Assembly: GCA_020847555.1 (NCBI GenBank)
Contig: JADLBT010000175.1
Span: forward strand, 1 to 14,564
Length of the DNA stretch: 14,564 nucleotides
Source: Gemmataceae bacterium
GTDB taxonomy: Bacteria > Planctomycetota > Planctomycetia > Gemmatales > Gemmataceae
Reading direction: 5' to 3'
The first letter of the stretch is position 1; each line of letters begins with the position of its first letter. The notes beneath the pieces were generated by a model. The model worked only from the letters and a program-made list of their open reading frames with translations, was not told the DNA's origin and did no database searches. The translations under genes were made by a program, and so were the position numbers. Below, one piece after another: positions 7,532 through 14,564 of the stretch.

Positions 7532-7939
7532 ATGCTCGAAAGGGTCCGCGCCAGGACGCGGTTCGTCGCCACCTGCGCTTGCTACCTGGGCGCGTTCGCG
7601 TGCCTGCTGACGTTCGGCAAGGCTCCGCGCCATGTGCGCGGGACGGTGGGGCGGCTGTTCGCCCGGTGGAATCGGCGGCTGAACAGATGGCGGCCCGAGT
7701 CGGGGTACTGCTACCTGGCGAAGATTCCGGCCGGGCTGACTTCGGACACTGGCGGAACGTCGCGGGTGGTCGTGTTCGAGAACGGCGTTCCGCTGCCCAG
7801 TCCACACGCCTCCCACGACGAGATCCGCAAGCACGGCATGGGCGCTTATTCCCACTGGAACGACTCGATTTACCTCTCGACATCGGACAACAGCGACCCG
7901 CGAACGAACGGCCGCCGCTACACCTACGCCGAGGTCTAG
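7532..7939 (+). CDS. Small protein with TSDNSxPxTNGR domain (unnamed family)
   Basis: This 135-aa protein belongs to no family I can name. Residues 11-28 are hydrophobic ('FVATCACYLGAFACLLTF') and could be a membrane anchor or uncleaved signal; a basic stretch (31-54) follows. Residues 57-134 form a domain that recurs in the N-terminal part of the methyltransferase protein at 12392-13591. In its best-conserved half (about residues 80-134), 30 of 54 aligned positions are identical by hand count, including HDxIR, GxY, HWxD, STSDNS, PxTNGRxY. The protein ends right after the domain, whereas the paralogue continues into a methyltransferase. It is therefore either a stand-alone version or a remnant of a longer gene; the 92 bp downstream show no methyltransferase remains. 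The start is set by GAGAGG at 7519-7524. As first gene of the glycan locus, a role in recognising or modifying the same glycan is a reasonable inference. Confidence 0.75.
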   Translation: MLERVRARTRFVATCACYLGAFACLLTFGKAPRHVRGTVGRLFARWNRRLNRWRPESGYCYLAKIPAGLTSDTGGTSRVVVFENGVPLPSPHASHDEIRKHGMGAYSHWNDSIYLSTSDNSDPRTNGRRYTYAEV

Positions 7940-7963
7940 TGGACTGCTGCAGCTGATAGGGTT

Positions 7964-8009
7964 ACCAGCCGCGGGAGCGAGCGGATCGGATTGCGCGCTC
8001 GCGGCTGGT
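7964..8009. repeat. Inverted repeat between the small-domain gene and the trifunctional gene
   Basis: ACCAGCCGCG at 7964-7973 is perfectly complemented by CGCGGCTGGT at 8000-8009, with a 26-nt intervening segment that contains a further GAGCG/CGCTC pairing option. It lies in the 92-bp gap before the ATG at 8032. It could be an attenuating hairpin, an operator, or a REP-like dispersed element. No U-tract follows, so intrinsic termination is unlikely. Confidence 0.55.
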
Positions 8010-8031
8010 CAACAACTCAACGGACTCCCGC

Positions 8032-11000
8032 ATGCTGGATCGCCATCAAGTGCCTGAAGGAACCGCGGTTGGCCCCGCGCCGTTCGACCCGACTGCCCTG
8101 ATCGCCCGCGCCCGGACCATCGTCGCCGGTCTGGAACATCGTCAGGCCACGCTGGTCGATCTTCGGGTCGGCCTGGTCAGCGACGACCCCGAGGACGTGT
8201 GGCTCGCTCACCTGCTCAAGGCCTACGGGGCGCAGCCCACCTTCCTCCACCCCGAACCTGTTTCCCTGTCTGACTCCACCTGCGCGGACCGCGTGGGGCG
8301 CCTGGTGGCGACACTGAAAAGGCAGGGCTCCGACCTGAACCTCGACGCGCTCGGGGATGGCCAGCAGATCCCCACGGAGGTGCTGCACCTCGACGACAGC
8401 GCGCACGCGCAACCGTTCGAGCTGCTGCTCGTCCTGGGGACTCGGCCCGGCGACGAGGAGTCTGCCCTGCAGAGGCTCCAGGCGCTGGCCGGTCGGGTGG
8501 CGGTGAACGGCGTCGTCGAGCTGCTCGATTGCAACCGTGGGCTGCTCCCGGGCGGCGGCGCACCGTTCGTCGCGCGGGCCGGCCGACTGGGCCTCGGCTG
8601 GCGGTCGGCCACAACGGATACTTCGCGGATGTCCTTCGTCCGTCTGGCTGGCCCGCTGCACGATTTCCCGGCGGAGGACGCGGACGACCCGCAGATGCTG
8701 GCGCACTGCCGCTCTCGGCTCGAGTTCGTCGCCGACCTCGTCACCGGACTCGACGTGCTGGAGGCCGGGTGCGCCACCGGGGCGGGCGCGCGCCTGTTCG
8801 CTGCCGCAGGCGCCCGTCGCGTCGTCGGCCTGGAGTTGCTGCCCGAGTTGCTCGACGAGGCTCGCCGCAGGACGACTGACCCGCGCATCGAGTACCGGCA
8901 GGCCGACCTGAACCGGCCGCTGGACTGTCCCGATGCCTCGTTCGACCTGGTGGTCTGCACCGAGGTACTGGAGCACATCACCAACCACGAGGGGGCCGTC
9001 GCCGAGTTCCTGCGCGTGCTCCGGCCGGGCGGCCGCCTGGTCATCTCCGTTCCGGACCGCGCCCTGGAAGACAGCTGGACCGAGGTCAACCGCTTCGGCA
9101 ACCCGTACCACCTGCGCGTGCCGACGCCCGCCGACTTCGCCCGGTTGCTGGCGCCGTTCGCCGAGGTGCGCCACTACCGACAACTCGACGTGGTCGGCAC
9201 ACTGGTCGTGGAGGATGAGCAGCACCGGCCAGTGGGCGAGTTCGTGAGCGACGCTGGCGACGTAACCGGCGCGGTCCGGTCGGTGCGCCTGGCCGTCTGC
9301 ACCAGAGGTCCGGTCAGCGCAGCGCCGCCGCGGCCGGTGGGGCGGCTGCGCCTGTACCGCTCGTTCACCGACTACCAGCTGCAGCATCACCAGCACGACA
9401 TGTACGAGCGCAACCATTGCGTCTGGGCGCGCTACCACCAGTGGCACCAGACGCACCGCGAACGGACCGAACTGCAGCGCAGGATGCGGGCCGCGTTTCA
9501 GGATGAGCTGCGGTTCACGCTGCAACGGCAGCAGGAGGAGTACGCGCGCGAACTCGCCCGGTCTCGACGGAGCCTCCAGGTCGAGCACACGGCCGCCCTG
9601 TGGCGCCAGTCGGGCGGCCCGCTGGTCCTCGAGAAGGCAATCGAGCCGGGGGGCTGGCTGGAGGCCCTCGCCGCCGGGCTGGCCCGGACGCCGATCGATC
9701 TGGCCCGGTCGCCGACCGAGCCGGGCGCGCCGGTGTGGGCCGTCCGGGTAGCGGGACCGAACGAGCCGCCGGCGCTGACACGGGTGCCCAACCCGGACGC
9801 GCTGGAGGCGGTCCACTCAGTGCTGTTCCCGGTGTCGGAGGATCGGGTGCGGTTCGCCACCCTGTGGCACTGGCGCCAGCGCGGGGCCGAGCGATTGTGG
9901 TTCTTCGAGGAGAGCGGGTGGCGCGTCCTCGACGCCGAGGCGTGTTTCGCCCGACGGCTGTACCGCAAGACGTTCGGGGCGGTCGCCCGCCGGGCTGTGC
10001 CGTGGCTGGTCCCCGTCCTGCGCCGGGCCGAGCGGCGCATCATGCAGTGGGCCGCGACCCGCATGGGGCGCCACGACCTCCCCGAGCAGGTCTGCCTGCC
10101 GGGCGGCGCGCCCGATTACAGCGCCTGGCACGCCTGGATCGCTCACGACAACGAGGCCGCCGGGGCGGGGGCGCCGGTGCCGGGCGGCCGGCCGTTCCGG
10201 GTATTGCTGTACGTCGGCGCCCTGTACTCCGGCGGCGCCGAGCGGCAGATGTGCAACCTGGCGATCGGCCTGAAGCGGCGCGGCGTCGAGGTCGCGGTGC
10301 GGACAACCCGCGATGCGACCGGCGACCGCGGCCACTACAACCACCTGCTCGAGGAACACGGGCTGGCCGTGCGGACCGCCGGCAAGGGACTTCCCGCCGC
10401 TCCCACCCCGGCGGAAGAAGACCGCCTCATGGCCGCTGTCCCGCTCCACCTGCGCCCGCATGTCGTGGCGCTGTGCGCGGAGATCAGGACGCTCCGGCCG
10501 GACGTGCTGCACTGCTGGCTGGACGAGCCGAACATCATCGGTGCCGTCGCCGGCCTGCTCGCGGGGGTGCCGCGCATCCTGCTGAGCATGCGCAACTCGA
10601 ACCCGACGAACTTCCCGCGCTTCTACCACCCGTACATGGGCGAGTGGTATCGGCTGCTCGCCAGGTCGCAGCGCGTCCACCTGCTGTCCAACTCGCGGTC
10701 CGGCGCGGCGAGTTACGCCGGGTGGATGGGCGTCGCGCCCGAGCGGTTCCACCTCGTCGCCAACGGGATGCTCTTCGATCACTTCCCCGCCCCCACGCCC
10801 GAGGCGCGGCGGGCCGCGCGCGCGGCCCTCGAACTGTCGGAGGGAGACAGGGTCGTCTGCGGCGTCTTCCGGCTCGACGAGGAGAAGCAGCCGGACGTGT
10901 TCCTGCGCGCGGTGCAGGAAGTGTCCCGGCGCGTGCCCGAACTGCGCGTTCTCCTGGCCGGCACCGGCGCTCTGGCCCGACAGATCGAGGCAACCGTCAA

Positions 11001-12336
11001 GCAGAACGGCATGGGCCGTTACCTCCGGCTCCTGGGCCGCTGCCAGGACGTCGGCCGCGTCTTCCTCGCCAGCGATGCCATGCTGCTGACGTCCGCATTC
11101 GAGGGCTGTCCGAACGCGGTCATCGAGGCGCAGTACCTCGGCGTGCCGGTGGTGGCGACGCGCGGCGGTGGGACGGGCGACGCGATCCTCCACGGGCACA
11201 CCGGATACCTGACCGACATCGGCGACGTCGCGCGGCTCGCGCACCACCTGACGGAGGTGCTGGCGAACGACGCCCACCGGGCCGCGCTGTCGGAAGCCGC
11301 CGCGGTATTCGCTCGCCGGGAGTTCTGCCTGGACCAGATGGCGGACCTGACGCTGCTGGTCTATCACCGCCTGTTCGAGCCCGCAGCGGACGCGGTCCGC
11401 GTCATCACTCCGCTGCTGGCCCGGCTGGAGCAACAGGAGGGGCTGGGCGGTACGGCCGAGAGGCGAGAGGCGAGGGAAAAGGCGGGCTCTGGGTACGCCG
11501 TACGCGCGCAGCCTCCCGGTCCCCAGCCCCTGGCTCCCAGCCCCTCGGCCCTGCCGTCCGCGGAGGTCGTCAGCTTCGTCCGGCGATCGAAAACGCCGCA
11601 GGCCATCATGACGCCTTCGCCCGAAACGGAGGAGAATAATCCGGAACTGACCGCCGACGAGGTGCGCCGGATCGAGGCGGTCCCGGGGCACGTCCATCTG
11701 TACGACGCGGCCGGCCTGCACCGCCTGGCCCGGCTGGCGACCGGCCCGGTGGTCGAACTCGGGTCGTACGTCGGTAAGTCCACCCTGGCCCTGCTGCTCG
11801 GCACAGCCCGGAGCGGGCAGCGCGTCCACGCGGTCGATCCGTGGTTCGCGTCGGACCCTGACGTGCTCGGTTTCGAGCATACACGGTTGCTCGGCACCGA
11901 GGACTACCTGGCGTTCAGCCGTCACGTCCGGCCGTGCCGCGACCGCCTGAGCGTCCTCTGCTGCCGCGGCCGCACCGTTCGGTGGGACGGGCCGCCCATC
12001 GCCGCCCTCTTCATCGATGCCATCCACACCTACGACGAGGCGCGGGCAGACTTCCACCACTACCTACCCTGGCTGGCGCCGGACGCCCGGTTGGCGTTCC
12101 ACGACTACCTGCCCGAGCGGACCGTCTTCCCGGGGATCCGCCGGTTCATCGAGGAGGAGTTGCTCGCCAGCGGGGAGTGGTGGTGGGACGACTTCCGCGG
12201 GGCGCTGCTGACGCTCCTGCGAGTGCGCCAGCCGAAAGGAATGGTCGTCGAACATAACCAGTGCTGCGTGCGCGCGGCACAGGAGCGCATCGGGGCCATC
12301 GCCCGCGCCCAGGAAGGCTGCACGCGGGCCGGCTGA
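8032..12336 (+). CDS. Trifunctional methyltransferase - GT4 glycosyltransferase - methyltransferase fusion
   Basis: This is a 1434-aa cytoplasmic protein for surface glycan assembly. Residues 1 to about 220 are unassigned. Residues about 230-380 form a class I SAM methyltransferase: motif I 'EAGCATGAGA' (244-253), 'FDLVVCTEVLEHI', 'LRVLRPGGRLVISVP'. About 449-523 is a charged, Gln/Arg-rich coiled coil. A GT4 glycosyltransferase begins at about 722 ('FRVLLYVGALYSGGAERQM'), continues through 'GVFRLDEEKQPDVFL', and has the retaining-GT EX7E motif at Glu1024/Glu1032 ('EGCPNAVIE'). After a Pro/Ala/Gly-rich linker (about 1143-1193), a second methyltransferase of the Methyltransf_24/CmcI-like type follows: 'VVELGSYVGKSTLALLLG' (Glu1242), 'VDPWF' (Asp1269), 'FIDAIHTYDEARADF' (Asp1329), 'FHDYLP'. 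All three active-site signatures look intact. Sugar donor and acceptor cannot be told from sequence. No strong Shine-Dalgarno precedes the ATG. An ATG at 11608, in frame, could be an ancestral start of the last domain. Confidence 0.9.
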   Translation: MLDRHQVPEGTAVGPAPFDPTALIARARTIVAGLEHRQATLVDLRVGLVSDDPEDVWLAHLLKAYGAQPTFLHPEPVSLSDSTCADRVGRLVATLKRQGSDLNLDALGDGQQIPTEVLHLDDSAHAQPFELLLVLGTRPGDEESALQRLQALAGRVAVNGVVELLDCNRGLLPGGGAPFVARAGRLGLGWRSATTDTSRMSFVRLAGPLHDFPAEDADDPQMLAHCRSRLEFVADLVTGLDVLEAGCATGAGARLFAAAGARRVVGLELLPELLDEARRRTTDPRIEYRQADLNRPLDCPDASFDLVVCTEVLEHITNHEGAVAEFLRVLRPGGRLVISVPDRALEDSWTEVNRFGNPYHLRVPTPADFARLLAPFAEVRHYRQLDVVGTLVVEDEQHRPVGEFVSDAGDVTGAVRSVRLAVCTRGPVSAAPPRPVGRLRLYRSFTDYQLQHHQHDMYERNHCVWARYHQWHQTHRERTELQRRMRAAFQDELRFTLQRQQEEYARELARSRRSLQVEHTAALWRQSGGPLVLEKAIEPGGWLEALAAGLARTPIDLARSPTEPGAPVWAVRVAGPNEPPALTRVPNPDALEAVHSVLFPVSEDRVRFATLWHWRQRGAERLWFFEESGWRVLDAEACFARRLYRKTFGAVARRAVPWLVPVLRRAERRIMQWAATRMGRHDLPEQVCLPGGAPDYSAWHAWIAHDNEAAGAGAPVPGGRPFRVLLYVGALYSGGAERQMCNLAIGLKRRGVEVAVRTTRDATGDRGHYNHLLEEHGLAVRTAGKGLPAAPTPAEEDRLMAAVPLHLRPHVVALCAEIRTLRPDVLHCWLDEPNIIGAVAGLLAGVPRILLSMRNSNPTNFPRFYHPYMGEWYRLLARSQRVHLLSNSRSGAASYAGWMGVAPERFHLVANGMLFDHFPAPTPEARRAARAALELSEGDRVVCGVFRLDEEKQPDVFLRAVQEVSRRVPELRVLLAGTGALARQIEATVKQNGMGRYLRLLGRCQDVGRVFLASDAMLLTSAFEGCPNAVIEAQYLGVPVVATRGGGTGDAILHGHTGYLTDIGDVARLAHHLTEVLANDAHRAALSEAAAVFARREFCLDQMADLTLLVYHRLFEPAADAVRVITPLLARLEQQEGLGGTAERREAREKAGSGYAVRAQPPGPQPLAPSPSALPSAEVVSFVRRSKTPQAIMTPSPETEENNPELTADEVRRIEAVPGHVHLYDAAGLHRLARLATGPVVELGSYVGKSTLALLLGTARSGQRVHAVDPWFASDPDVLGFEHTRLLGTEDYLAFSRHVRPCRDRLSVLCCRGRTVRWDGPPIAALFIDAIHTYDEARADFHHYLPWLAPDARLAFHDYLPERTVFPGIRRFIEEELLASGEWWWDDFRGALLTLLRVRQPKGMVVEHNQCCVRAAQERIGAIARAQEGCTRAG
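11455..11607 (+). repeat. Repeat-bearing linker DNA inside the trifunctional gene
   Basis: This segment encodes the low-complexity linker between the glycosyltransferase and the second methyltransferase. It holds tandem GAGAGGC (11458-11464, 11465-11471) running into GAGGG, and two copies of CCCAGCCCCT (11522-11531, 11536-11545). Such short purine/pyrimidine repeats look like intergenic rather than coding DNA, and the encoded peptide (rich in Pro, Ala, Gly and Ser) has no domain character. The ATG at 11608 follows directly and opens an N-terminus suitable for a separate methyltransferase. Confidence 0.55.
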
Positions 12337-12391
12337 GTCGCGAATCCGCCGGAGGAACTGCTCCGGCTCACGAAGAAAGGAAAGGACGCCC

Positions 12392-13591
12392 ATGCGCCTG
12401 AAGGAAAGGCTCTCCCGTCTGCTGATACGGACTCTGATGCTCCAGCGGCCGTTGTCGGGTTCCTTCCACTGCGATGCGGGCCATTGCTGGATGGCATACA
12501 TGCCCCAGCTGCGCCCGCGGGCCGACGACGTGGACACACCGTTCAACTCGCACATGGTCCTTTACGAGGACGGCGCGCCACTCAGGCCAGCCCATGCGAA
12601 CCACGACGACATTCGTAACATCGGCCTTGGACAATACTGCCACTGGCGCGACTGGGTGATGTTCTCCACCTCGGATAACTCGAACCCGAACACCAATGGC
12701 CGTTGCTACCAGTATTCACTCTCGCCGTGGCTGTTCCGGCGTCATGCGGCGGTTTACACGCGGTGCGCTTTCAATCAGAGCAAGCGCAACACCGATCCGC
12801 AAGAGATCCGTGGCGACGTGATATACACGCTGCAAACTATCCAATGTTTCCTTGACGCACTCCGACAGTTGTTCCCCTCGCTGCAGGGAAAAACCGTGGT
12901 GGAACTCGGGCCAGGCCACAACTACGGCGCGGTGATGTGCCTGTCTGCTTATGGCATGCGGCCCGTGGTCGCGGATCGGTTCCTGGCACCGTGGGATCCG
13001 GACTATCATCCTGCGTTCTATACGATTCTGCGCGACGAGCTGGTACAGCGCGATTCACACGTGGATGTGGGACCGTTAAATGCGCTGCTGGAGGCATCGG
13101 GCTACCCCGCTGAAGTGATCGCACGCTACGAGGCACCGCTGGAGACGATTCCGGTGGTTGATAACAGTGTGGACGTCGTATTCTCCAACGCGGTCCTGGA
13201 ACATCTGTACGATCTTGATGTGGGCTTCGCTCAGCTGTACCGGATCACGCGGCCGGGCGGCATCAACCTCCACCAGATCGATTGCCGCGACCATCGCAAT
13301 TTTAGCCGACCCCTGGAATACCTGCTCCTGAGTGAGCACCAGTTTCAGGTGGAGTTCACTCACCACAACGGCGAGTGCGGCAACCGCCATCGCCCGGACG
13401 AGGTTGCGCGCCGAATCCGCGCCGCCGGCTTCGAGGTACTCGGCTTCGAGGGCAATTGTTTCTCCGAACCGGACTACCTCAAGGAGTTCCTGCCGCGGTT
13501 GCGGAAGGCATCCCGGTCGCGGTATCGCAAATGTACTCCCGAGGATCTGCGGATCCTGTCCGGCTGGTATCGGCTGCGCAAGCCAATGTAG
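12392..13591 (+). CDS. TSDNSxPxTNGR domain plus SAM-dependent methyltransferase
   Basis: This is a 399-aa protein. Residues 29-109 carry the same unnamed domain as the small protein at 7532-7939, with STSDNS at 92-97 and TNGR at 101-104. A class I methyltransferase follows: motif I 'VVELGPGHNYG' at about 170, 'DNSVDVVFSNAVLEHLYDL' from about 257, and 'RITRPGGINLHQIDCRDH', with the C-terminal 'VARRIRAAGFEVLGFE' typical of the fold. Methyl transfer to a sugar or glycan-linked group is the likely reaction; the acceptor is unknown. The purine-rich stretch AAAGGAAAGGA just ahead of the ATG is a plausible ribosome binding site, and the gene starts 55 bp after the trifunctional gene, consistent with one operon. 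Base composition is lower than its neighbours: bases 12781-12900 are about 54% GC by hand count against 72% for 11761-11820. That hints at separate ancestry. Confidence 0.87.
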   Translation: MRLKERLSRLLIRTLMLQRPLSGSFHCDAGHCWMAYMPQLRPRADDVDTPFNSHMVLYEDGAPLRPAHANHDDIRNIGLGQYCHWRDWVMFSTSDNSNPNTNGRCYQYSLSPWLFRRHAAVYTRCAFNQSKRNTDPQEIRGDVIYTLQTIQCFLDALRQLFPSLQGKTVVELGPGHNYGAVMCLSAYGMRPVVADRFLAPWDPDYHPAFYTILRDELVQRDSHVDVGPLNALLEASGYPAEVIARYEAPLETIPVVDNSVDVVFSNAVLEHLYDLDVGFAQLYRITRPGGINLHQIDCRDHRNFSRPLEYLLLSEHQFQVEFTHHNGECGNRHRPDEVARRIRAAGFEVLGFEGNCFSEPDYLKEFLPRLRKASRSRYRKCTPEDLRILSGWYRLRKPM

Positions 13592-13632
13592 TTACCGGGC
13601 CATTGGGCATTCCTAACCTGTGCAGGGTTCCG

Positions 13633-14400
13633 ATGGGACTAGCAGCGAGCGTACTGCGGTTGATCGTGCGGCTGCACCGCGAACGCGCCTGGACCGGGCC
13701 GGTCCTCACCCTTGGCGTGCAGGACGTCCACGCGACCTACGACGACCTGGCCGGGTTCTTCCGGGAGGAGGGCGTGCCGCTCGTGCCCGTCCCTCCCGCG
13801 GAGCGGCGCCCCTCGACGAGTCGCTTCCTGCGCCAGACCGATCGCGTCGGGTTCGTCCACGCGCGCGTCTTCTTCCGCATGCTCGGGATCGAAGAGTACG
13901 ACGATCTCGATTTCGCCGACCTCGAGGGGCCGACATTGGTCCACGATCTGAATCAGCCCGTACCCGACGGGTGGCGCGGCCGCTACGGACTCGTGGTGGA
14001 TGGCGGCACCATTGAGCACATTTTTGACGTGCGGGCCGTGTTCGCGAACATTGCGGGACTTCTGCGTGTCGGCGGTGAGGTGCTCCACATCTGCCCGGTG
14101 TCCGGGTGGATCAATCACGGCTTCTATCAAATCAATCCGTGCCTGCTGTACGACTTCTACGACGCTAACGGGTTCGACGTGGCCGGAAGTTACCTCGTCC
14201 TGCTGCCCCGCGACGTCGCCCGCCACCGCGAAGAGGTGCGCCCGTTCGAGTACACCGAGAGCGCTTTTGATCTCGACGACGCGACCCACCGTTCCCTGCT
14301 GGTGTTGCGGGCACGCAAGCGCATCGAGCAGCCGTTGCGGATACCGATTCAGGGGTGTTATCGTGCGCCCGCGCGCGACAGCCGGAGGGCCGCCGGATGA
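13633..14400 (+). CDS. Methyltransferase-like protein of polysaccharide clusters
   Basis: This 255-aa protein resembles the SAM-methyltransferase-like proteins found in surface-polysaccharide loci. Visible blocks are 'VLTLGVQDVHATYDDL' (24-39), 'YGLVVDGGTIEHIFDVRAVF' (about 118-137), 'GLLRVGGEVLHICPVSGW' (about 142-159) and 'NHGFYQINPCLLYDFYDANG' (about 161-180). The middle blocks correspond to the post-motif-I half of a class I methyltransferase fold (EHIFD, then LxxGGxxxH). No classical glycine-rich motif I (GxGxG) is evident near the N-terminus, where 'TLGVQDVH' stands instead, so catalytic activity is uncertain. The ATG at 13633 is chosen because the upstream open extension overlaps the preceding gene and is Arg/Pro-rich noise; GCAGGG lies six bases before the ATG. 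The stop overlaps the next ATG (ATGA at 14397-14400), indicating translational coupling to the ABC transporter. Confidence 0.8.
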   Translation: MGLAASVLRLIVRLHRERAWTGPVLTLGVQDVHATYDDLAGFFREEGVPLVPVPPAERRPSTSRFLRQTDRVGFVHARVFFRMLGIEEYDDLDFADLEGPTLVHDLNQPVPDGWRGRYGLVVDGGTIEHIFDVRAVFANIAGLLRVGGEVLHICPVSGWINHGFYQINPCLLYDFYDANGFDVAGSYLVLLPRDVARHREEVRPFEYTESAFDLDDATHRSLLVLRARKRIEQPLRIPIQGCYRAPARDSRRAAG

Positions 14401-14564
14401 GCCCTGCCAGCACACCGGGTCAGGTCCAGCCGCACGCGCCCACCGCGATCGATTCCGGCGCCGACGTGGCCCTCGCTGTCCGCGGACTGAGCAAGGTTTA
14501 CAGGATCTACCGGCACCCGAGCGATATCCTGCTGGAGTTGCTGTTGCGCCGGCCGCGGCACCAG
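14397..14564 (+). CDS. Polysaccharide ABC transporter ATP-binding protein, N-terminus (3' truncated)
   Basis: The first 56 codons are present and the frame is open to the window end. After a variable N-terminus of about 25 residues comes 'ALAVRGLSKVYRIYRHPSD', then 'ILLELLLRRPRHQ'. This 'LSKxYRIYxxPxDxLxE' opening is characteristic of Wzt/TagH-type ATPases that power export of O-antigen, capsule or teichoic-acid-like polymers with an integral-membrane Wzm-type partner. The Walker A motif lies beyond the window, so the call rests on the N-terminal motif and on context. The ATG overlaps the stop of the preceding methyltransferase-like gene by the ATGA arrangement, so the two are probably translated together. 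This gene is the best evidence that the upstream cluster makes an exported glycan. Confidence 0.8.
   Translation, partial: MSPASTPGQVQPHAPTAIDSGADVALAVRGLSKVYRIYRHPSDILLELLLRRPRHQ

Noticed and set aside
7940..8031. Remnant of a methyltransferase after the small TSDNS-domain gene
   Set aside because: The 92 bp show no translated similarity to the methyltransferase that follows this domain in the paralogue, so a pseudogene call is not supported.
8017..12060. Long antisense frames (599 and 747 codons) and a 679-codon plus frame over the trifunctional gene
   Set aside because: The plus frame from 8032 contains three intact enzyme domains; the others have shadow composition and no domains.

Overview
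This is a high-GC bacterial window, about 70% GC by eye, most likely from a planctomycete of the family Gemmataceae. The strongest pointer is the minus-strand gene at 2309-3871. Its N-terminus carries the 'LIYADWLEENG' signature of the TIGR02996 domain, a family I associate mainly with Gemmata-like planctomycetes. A secreted HEAT-repeat protein, large multidomain fusions and short tandem/inverted repeats between genes fit the same picture. The first ~82 bases are a poly-C/poly-G tract that looks like a contig-end artefact.

Left part (1-7357), a mixed set of genes: the 3' end of purL (purine synthesis), an exported HEAT-repeat protein, a convergent TIGR02996/DUF1963-like protein on the minus strand, a 480-bp divergent intergenic region with an unusual triple-repeat palindrome, a soluble orphan histidine kinase, a fusion of a CinA-like domain to a NadD-like nucleotidyltransferase, and a membrane-anchored protein with a possible degenerate HAD/LNS2-like domain.

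Right part (7532-14564), apparently one co-directional cell-surface glycan locus: a 135-aa protein made mostly of a small domain I cannot name; a 1434-aa protein joining a methyltransferase, a GT4 glycosyltransferase and a second methyltransferase; a 399-aa protein with the same unnamed domain in front of a methyltransferase; a 255-aa methyltransferase-like protein; and, overlapping it by ATGA and cut by the window end, the start of a Wzt/TagH-type polysaccharide ABC-transporter ATPase. The set suggests assembly, methylation and export of a surface polysaccharide.

The most novel item is the ~80-residue domain with a TSDNSxPxTNGR core, shared by the proteins at 7532-7939 and 12392-13591 on either side of the trifunctional enzyme. 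The next most interesting are the trifunctional fusion, whose linker looks like translated intergenic DNA, and the CinA-NadD fusion, whose CinA active-site motif is altered.
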